Shown: piece by piece, positions 8,719 to 12,505 of the stretch | Numbering within the stretch: position 1 is the stretch's first letter | Layout of the letters: every line of letters starts with the position of its first letter | Assembly (NCBI GenBank): GCA_029859555.1 | Contig: JAOUCV010000028.1 | Location: 1-12,505 of the forward strand | Length of the DNA stretch: 12,505 nt | Direction: 5' to 3' | Origin: Gammaproteobacteria bacterium | Lineage (GTDB): Bacteria; Pseudomonadota; Gammaproteobacteria; UBA9214 | The notes under the pieces: generated by a model | Databases searched by the model: none | What the model was told of the DNA's origin: nothing | Seen by the model: only the letters and a program-made list of their open reading frames with translations | Translations under genes and position numbers: made by a program

Positions 8719-9444
8719 ATGCGCCAAATCGTACTGGATACAGAAACCACCGGCCTGGAACCTTCAGAAGGGCACCGTATTATTGAAATCGGCTGCGTCG
8801 AGGTAATAGACCGGCGTCTTACCGGTAATACCTACCATCAGTATATTCAGCCGGACCGTGAGATTGATGCGGGTGCGGTTGAAGTGCATGGCATTACCAA
8901 CGAATCACTGGCAGACAAGCCCCGCTTTGCCGATGTTGCCGATGAGTTTCTCGATTTCATCAAGGGCGCAGAACTGGTGATTCACAATGCACCGTTTGAT
9001 GTGGGTTTTATTGATCACGAATTCCGGCTGTTAGCGGCCTCTCCGGGTACGGTCGCAGGGCACTGCAAGGTGCTGGATACGCTGGCGCTGGCGCGCCGTA
9101 TGCATCCCGGGCAACGCAACAGCCTTGATGCGCTCTGCAAGCGCTATGAAATAGATAATTCGCAGCGTGAACTGCACGGCGCCTTGCTGGATGCCGAGAT
9201 CCTTGCCGACGTCTACCTGATGATGACCGGCGGCCAGGTGAGCCTGTCACTGGACAGCAGGGTAGACAGCCAGGGCGCACAGCAAGCCGGGATAAGGCGC
9301 GTGGACCCCGCGCGCAAACCTTTACCTGTCATTCGTGCCAGTGAGGCCGAATGCCAGGCGCATGACGCGCGCATGGCAGCGATTGAAAAGGCCTCTGGCG
9401 GCAACAGTGTGTGGCGCCAGCTGGAAACAGATACTCCCGCATAA
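8719..9444 (+). CDS. dnaQ: DNA polymerase III epsilon subunit, 3'-5' proofreading exonuclease
   Basis: Epsilon removes misincorporated nucleotides as part of the Pol III core with alpha and theta. The protein is 241 residues (E. coli 243). The DEDDh exonuclease residues are all present: Asp7 and Glu9 (DTETTG), Asp99 (HNAPFDVGFIDHE), His153 and Asp158 (HGALLDAEILADVY). The peptide QVSLSL (173-178), directly after MTGG, sits where E. coli has the beta-clamp-binding peptide QTSMAF, so a clamp contact is likely. A flexible linker (about 179-210) leads to a C-terminal segment ending in VWRQL, which matches the alpha-binding end of E. coli epsilon (LWRA). The ATG lies 14 bp after rnhA with no strong Shine-Dalgarno sequence, so translation may depend on coupling to rnhA. 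Confidence 0.97.
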   Translation: MRQIVLDTETTGLEPSEGHRIIEIGCVEVIDRRLTGNTYHQYIQPDREIDAGAVEVHGITNESLADKPRFADVADEFLDFIKGAELVIHNAPFDVGFIDHEFRLLAASPGTVAGHCKVLDTLALARRMHPGQRNSLDALCKRYEIDNSQRELHGALLDAEILADVYLMMTGGQVSLSLDSRVDSQGAQQAGIRRVDPARKPLPVIRASEAECQAHDARMAAIEKASGGNSVWRQLETDTPA

Positions 9445-9468
9445 GCAGTACCCACTGCTGTTTGTTTT
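9444..9468 (+). terminator. Candidate weak terminator at the dnaQ stop
   Basis: AGCAGT (9444-9449) pairs with ACTGCT (9454-9459) around an ACCC loop. It is followed by GTTTGTTTT, and the stem begins on the last base of the dnaQ stop codon. The stem is short and the T tract interrupted, so it may work only in part; the stronger terminator at 9653 could be a backup. Confidence 0.45.
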
Positions 9469-9652
9469 CGTGTGTAACTGCAATAGCGGACCCGGTCCGT
9501 GATACGTCCTGCCCCGGTCGGGATGATGTGTCCTGTCTTTATTAAAACGCGGTGATTGTACTTCAGTGCAATAGCCAGAGTTTCAGCAGAGAGATAGTAT
9601 TTAACCAGTGGCGCGGATTCTAATAAAAAAAACATTCTTGACTCTTGCTACT
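9469..9652. other. Gene-free stretch after dnaQ
   Basis: I find no ORF with a ribosome binding site and no tRNA fold, although E. coli has a tRNA-Asp gene after dnaQ. Visible structures are a GGACC-C-GGTCC dyad (about 9489-9499), an A-run in 9625-9632 and TTGACT (9638-9643). The stretch could be a long 3' UTR of the dnaQ transcript or a small RNA ending at the terminator at 9653, but no promoter is convincing. Confidence 0.4.
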
Positions 9653-9689
9653 ACACGTCTCGTATCTCCCTCCGCGAGACGTGTTTTTT
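9653..9689 (+). terminator. Strong intrinsic terminator
   Basis: ACACGTCTCG (9653-9662) and CGAGACGTGT (9675-9684) form a perfect 10-bp stem with a 12-base loop. The T run 9684-9689 follows at once. This is the clearest terminator in the window. It closes the yafS-rnhA-dnaQ transcript, or an unrecognised short transcript between 9469 and 9652. The A-run on the left side is about 20 bases away from the stem, so reverse-strand termination is unlikely. Confidence 0.85.
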
Positions 9690-10182
9690 ATGGGCGTTTA
9701 AAAAGTAATCATTCGGCAACTATTCAGCCCCGCAAGGGTGTCATGGCTGTTTCATGACAGACGGGAGTGATGAGGCGCCTGAGCACTTTTTCAGTCTCGA
9801 AGAGCTGGAGGCAGGCGTTGCGGTCGACGATGCAGCTACGGTTCTACTGTTCTGATGGTGAGCTGATCTGCTGCAAGGCACGTTAGCCTGATGCACTGCT
9901 ACGGACGCATTGGCATGAAAAACAGATAACCTGCACGAAGATTGTCCATAGCCCGGGAAGGGCGGTACTGGTGGACGCCCGAACAAAATTTGGCGATCTG
10001 CCCGAGCCAATCTGGTCCGTAAGGTGTATATTTACCACGTGGCGAATACCGGCCGTGCCGGTGGCGGCACTGTCTGGCCGGGGCCCCTGGTGGTAATATA
10101 ACCCTGTACCTTGCCTGATGACGTGCCGGAAGAAAAATCCTGACTACATGATAAACATGACGAAAAATCCAGAGGGAAAATA
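9690..10182. other. Gene-poor stretch with short ORF remnants
   Basis: There is no gene I can defend here. A 7-bp dyad TGTCATG/CATGACA lies at 9739-9759. The ATG at 9754 opens a 33-codon acidic ORF ending at TGA 9853-9855, without a ribosome binding site. Fragments in other frames (around 9840-10090) have coding-like composition but are broken by stops, for example TAG near 9884. This fits decayed coding DNA better than a working gene, but I cannot name a parent family. Confidence 0.35.
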
Positions 10183-10461
10183 ATGACTGATACGTCAAAT
10201 GATGCCGGAGTGATACAGGTGCTGGTGAAGCGGTTCGAAGAGTATCGACTTCCCAGGATCCTTGCGCTCAAGGAAAAGGTTGATAACGGTGAGATACTCA
10301 ATGATCTGGATATCGAGTATCTGGAAGAGGTCATCGAAGATGCACAAGAACACAAAGCTCTGGTGGACCAGCACCCGGAATGGCAGGCGATCAGCGCCCG
10401 GGTAGCCGGTCTCTACAATGAGATCACCCGAACAGCGTTGGAGAACGAAAAAGGATCATAG
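10183..10461 (+). CDS. Small acidic protein of unknown function
   Basis: I do not recognise a domain in this 92-residue protein. It is rich in Glu, Asp and Leu with few helix breakers, so a mostly alpha-helical cytoplasmic protein is likely. Notable parts are RLPRILALKEKVDNGEIL (22-39), a DIEYLEEVIEDAQEHK acidic helix (43-58) and HPEWQAISARVAGLYNEIT (64-82). There is no signal peptide, membrane segment or cysteine. AGAGGGA (10171-10177) is 5 bases before the ATG, a good ribosome binding site, so it is probably a real gene. It stands alone between two gene-poor stretches of about 740 bp, with no partner gene to suggest a role. The helical pattern would suit a small dimer or a protein-binding adaptor, which is inference only. 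Confidence 0.75.
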   Translation: MTDTSNDAGVIQVLVKRFEEYRLPRILALKEKVDNGEILNDLDIEYLEEVIEDAQEHKALVDQHPEWQAISARVAGLYNEITRTALENEKGS

Positions 10462-10467
10462 CTAACC

Positions 10468-10507
10468 TGCACGTGTTGTGCCCCGGCATTGTGGTCAGGC
10501 ACGTGCA
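10468..10507. repeat. Inverted repeat just after the 92-residue gene
   Basis: TGCACGTG (10468-10475) and CACGTGCA (10500-10507) form a perfect 8-bp stem with a 24-base loop that contains a smaller TGCC/GGCA dyad. It begins 7 bases after the stop codon and is followed by only TTTC. It may be a rho-independent-like or stabilising 3' hairpin for the small gene, or a protein-binding site, since each arm contains the palindrome CACGTG. Confidence 0.45.
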
Positions 10508-10602
10508 TTTCGTTGGCATGTTGCTGGTGTACTGACTGGTAACTGTTGCCATTGCCGCTATTTCGGTCGACCTTGACAGCTGTCGCGGTCACGGGCTAGC
10601 TG
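10508..10602. other. Short gene-free stretch
   Basis: I see no gene, clear promoter or repeat here. The frame that carries the downstream AraC-like remnant is open back to TGA 10533-10535, but its translation before about 10600 matches nothing I know. Confidence 0.3.
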
Positions 10603-10803
10603 TTGCGCCCCAGCCTGCGGTGCCGCTGCAGGCCATCAGTGATCGGTTTCCTGGCCTGCTTCAGCCGGCATGCATCGAAACTGCCTGTTCACTGCTCGAG
10701 GACCCGGACAGCGGGCTTGATGATATCGCTTTCGATACGGGTGACATTGATCCGCCACACTGCATCCGTGAATTCTGTCGCTGCGCTGGCCTGACATCTT
10801 TCC
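10603..10803 (+). pseudogene. Decayed AraC-family regulator, C-terminal helix-turn-helix remnant
   Basis: The frame starting at 10620 encodes CSLLEDPDSGLDDIAF, then DTGDIDPPHCIREF and CRCAGLTS. This parallels the second half of the AraC/GlxA DNA-binding domain, normally like A.RLLEDPDL.LDDIAF.tGf.DPSHF.R.FRRW.GLTP. The part before it continues in another frame (from 10603), where LRPSLRCRCRPSVIGF resembles the recognition helix of the first half (S.RTL.RRFR...G). A frameshift near 10650 therefore splits the domain. Conserved Phe, Arg and Trp positions are Cys here. There is no regulator N-terminal domain, no Met start in the right frame, and a TAG at 10597 in the first frame. I read it as a dead fragment. 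The family assignment is by pattern recognition only. Confidence 0.55.
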
Positions 10804-11197
10804 CTGTCGTGCTTTGCAACTTTGTCCGCTGCATAACGTCCTGTATGCACGGGGACACTCGATTTTTCCTGTAATACAGGGGCCTGGCCTGCGTGGTATA
10901 CAAGGGCAAGAAAAGCACGCCCCGCCGGTATATAATTCCATCCACAAATGGTCAGTCCCGTCTACACTTGAATGCAGGCCGTAGATGAGAGACGCCCGGG
11001 CTGGATGAGGAGCAAATGATCGCCGCTGTGCAGATCGTGGTTCCCCGGGTCGAGTTTGCTGCTGTCGACGAGGCGGCAGGCGAGGATGGCAGTTATTACT
11101 TTTCAGGATTTTTACGCAAGGGCTGTTTTTTCCTGGTGATCAGCTTCAGGTATCAACAGAAATTTATTTTTCAGCTACTTTACAAAAGGTACACAGC
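10804..11197. other. Upstream region of the hydrolase gene
   Basis: No defended gene lies here. It holds the small dyad CCTGT-AAT-ACAGG (10868-10880), a TATAAT box (10931-10936) and a 61-codon ORF from ATG 11016. That ORF has GAGGAG 3 bases upstream and ends in an ATGA overlap with the hydrolase start. Its translation resembles no known protein and its spacing is tight, so I do not call it a gene, though a leader peptide is possible. Confidence 0.4.
10931..10936 (+). promoter_or_regulatory. Possible -10 element upstream of the hydrolase gene
   Basis: A perfect TATAAT sits within GGTATATAATTCC. The sequence 17 bases upstream (AAGAAA) is not a good sigma70 -35 box, and there is no TGn extension. 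If used, transcription would start near 10943 and leave a leader of about 250 bases before the hydrolase ATG. Confidence 0.3.
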
Positions 11198-12466
11198 ATG
11201 AAAAGGTATTTGGGCTTGCTGCTTGCAACAGTATGGTTTTCGACAGCATGGGCGTCTGCCGATGTCTACGATTTTCCGATCGATAACAAATTCCTCGCCA
11301 CTGTCGTCGGGACGCCTCCCGGGTTCCGTGCCGAGTTGCCGAAAAAGATCCCGCTGAAAAAGCGCAGCATCACCATCTTCGAGGATCGCGAGGTCCCCGA
11401 GGCCCTCTGGTACGATGCAGAACTGCGCTACTCAGAGACATTGCAGAAAGGTCCGGCGCCGCTGGTTTTCCTGATCGCCGGTACCGGCGCTGCCTACAGC
11501 GGGGGAAAGAATGTCAACATGGCGCGGGCCTTCTACCAGGCCGGGTTTCACGTGGTTTCCATTTCCTCGCCCACCTACATGAACTTTATCGTTGCGGCCA
11601 ACTCGACCGGGGTGCCTGGTAATGCCCATCAGGATGCAGAAGATATTTACCGGGTCATGGAAACCATCTGGGACACGCTGAAGGATCGCATCGAGGTGAC
11701 CGACTTCTATGTCACCGGCTACAGCCTCGGCGGATTCAACGCCGCCTTCGTCACCTTGCTGGATGAAACGAAACAGACCTTCAATTTCAAAAAAGCCCTG
11801 CTGATCAATCCGCCAGTCAGTCTGTACAGCTCTATTTCCCTGCTGGACCGCATGCTGGAGAACATCCCGGGCGGGCTCGACAATTTTCCGCAGTTCTACA
11901 ACCGCCTGGTGGAACAGCTGAGCCGGGTTTACAAAAAAGCCGATACCGTCGATATCGGCGAGGAATTTCTGTACCAGGCCTTCGAGGCAGTCAATCCGAA
12001 CAACGAAGAACTGGCCGCCCTGATCGGGGTTTCCTTCAGGATTTCCTCGGCGAACATGGCCTACGCTTCGGACCTGATGACTGATTTCGGCTATATCAAG
12101 CCGAAAAATATCACCATGACAAAAAATTCATCACCGGGCGAACTCGAACAGGTCGCCTACCGACTTGGTTTCACCGACTTTTACCACGTGTATTTTTTCC
12201 CCTACCAAAAGGCAAAGAACCCGTCCCTGACGCGTGACAAGCTGATCGCTGATATGAGCCTGACGAGCATCGAGGATTACCTGCGCACGGCTGAAAAGAT
12301 CGAGGTGATGCACAACATGGATGACATTATCCTGGAGCCCGGACAGATCGACTTCTTCCCGAGGGTCTTCGGTGACCGTGCCAAAATTTATCCCCTGGGG
12401 GGGCATTGCGGCAATATGGATTTTCGCGACAACGTGACCCACATGGTCAACGTATTCAGCCAGTAG
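11198..12466 (+). CDS. Exported alpha/beta-hydrolase-fold serine hydrolase
   Basis: The 422-residue protein begins with a Sec signal peptide (Lys2-Arg3, hydrophobic 4-14); cleavage is likely after ASA at 19-21, so it should act in the periplasm or outside. The hydrolase core shows an oxyanion-hole-like LIAGTGAAY (92-100), the nucleophile elbow GYSLGG with Ser176, an acid candidate at Asp375 or Asp376 (MHNMDD) and His403 in GGHCGN. A long insert (about 205-345) between nucleophile and acid probably forms a lid. Esterase, lipase or thioesterase activity is plausible, but no substrate can be assigned. AAAAGG (11184-11189) is 8 bases before the ATG. Another gene starts 13 bp after the stop, so this is likely the first gene of an operon extending beyond the window. 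No lipobox is present. Confidence 0.8.
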   Translation: MKRYLGLLLATVWFSTAWASADVYDFPIDNKFLATVVGTPPGFRAELPKKIPLKKRSITIFEDREVPEALWYDAELRYSETLQKGPAPLVFLIAGTGAAYSGGKNVNMARAFYQAGFHVVSISSPTYMNFIVAANSTGVPGNAHQDAEDIYRVMETIWDTLKDRIEVTDFYVTGYSLGGFNAAFVTLLDETKQTFNFKKALLINPPVSLYSSISLLDRMLENIPGGLDNFPQFYNRLVEQLSRVYKKADTVDIGEEFLYQAFEAVNPNNEELAALIGVSFRISSANMAYASDLMTDFGYIKPKNITMTKNSSPGELEQVAYRLGFTDFYHVYFFPYQKAKNPSLTRDKLIADMSLTSIEDYLRTAEKIEVMHNMDDIILEPGQIDFFPRVFGDRAKIYPLGGHCGNMDFRDNVTHMVNVFSQ

Positions 12467-12479
12467 GAAAGGTGTACTA

Positions 12480-12505
12480 ATGAAAACAGCATACAAACAA
12501 TTTCA
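12480..12505 (+). CDS. Start of next gene (partial, eight codons)
   Basis: ATG at 12480 opens a frame reading MKTAYKQF to the window edge. AGGAAAGG (12465-12472), which overlaps the hydrolase stop, lies 7 bases upstream, a good ribosome binding site. The Lys-containing N-terminus could begin a signal peptide, but eight residues are too few to identify the product. The 13-bp gap suggests cotranscription with the hydrolase gene. Confidence 0.6.

Noticed and set aside
9445..9652. tRNA gene after dnaQ, as in E. coli
   Set aside because: No T-loop (GGTTCRA) or acceptor stem pairing with CCA was found.
9899..10198. 99-codon - strand ORF
   Set aside because: There is no ribosome binding site or recognisable motif, and it overlaps the start of the 92-residue gene.
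10636..10947. 103-codon and 94-codon - strand ORFs over the AraC remnant
   Set aside because: They are shadows rich in Cys, Arg and Ser with no ribosome binding site; the + strand carries the AraC-like pattern.

Overview
The window reads as a chromosomal segment of a gammaproteobacterium with mid-range GC. Every recognisable protein looks gammaproteobacterial (RF2, LysRS, RNase HI and DnaQ are close to the E. coli proteins by eye), and two conserved gammaproteobacterial gene neighbourhoods are present. The species cannot be told from the sequence alone.

Left part (1-5731, all + strand): the 3' end of an RpfE-like gene overlaps recJ by 8 bp. prfB follows, with a complete programmed +1 frameshift site, then lysS, then a DUF502 two-helix membrane protein. 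The order rpfE-recJ-prfB-lysS matches the housekeeping flank of the Xanthomonas rpf cluster. The theme is DNA repair and translation.

Middle (5740-9444): mltD, a three-LysM lipoprotein murein transglycosylase, lies on the - strand, convergent with the DUF502 gene. Divergent from it is a compact + strand cluster: a YafS-like methyltransferase-fold protein, rnhA (overlapping the yafS end) and dnaQ (14 bp later). E. coli has mltD-gloB-yafS-rnhA-dnaQ in the same neighbourhood; here gloB is absent and rnhA is co-directional with its neighbours. rnhA and dnaQ supply an RNA:DNA hybrid nuclease and the replicative proofreading exonuclease.

Right part (9445-12505): gene density drops sharply. A stretch of about 740 bp after dnaQ holds one strong terminator and short ORF debris. 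Then comes a 92-residue acidic protein of unknown function with a good ribosome binding site. A second stretch of about 740 bp contains a long inverted repeat and what I read as the decayed DNA-binding domain of an AraC-family regulator, with a frameshift and loss of hydrophobic and arginine positions. The window ends with a secreted alpha/beta hydrolase closely followed by the first codons of another gene, so these probably form an operon that continues outside.

Most of the window is conserved housekeeping. I see no CRISPR array, transposase, phage gene, rRNA or tRNA. The least explained parts are the 92-residue protein, the two gene-poor stretches around it and the exported hydrolase unit. 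None is strong evidence for a new system.
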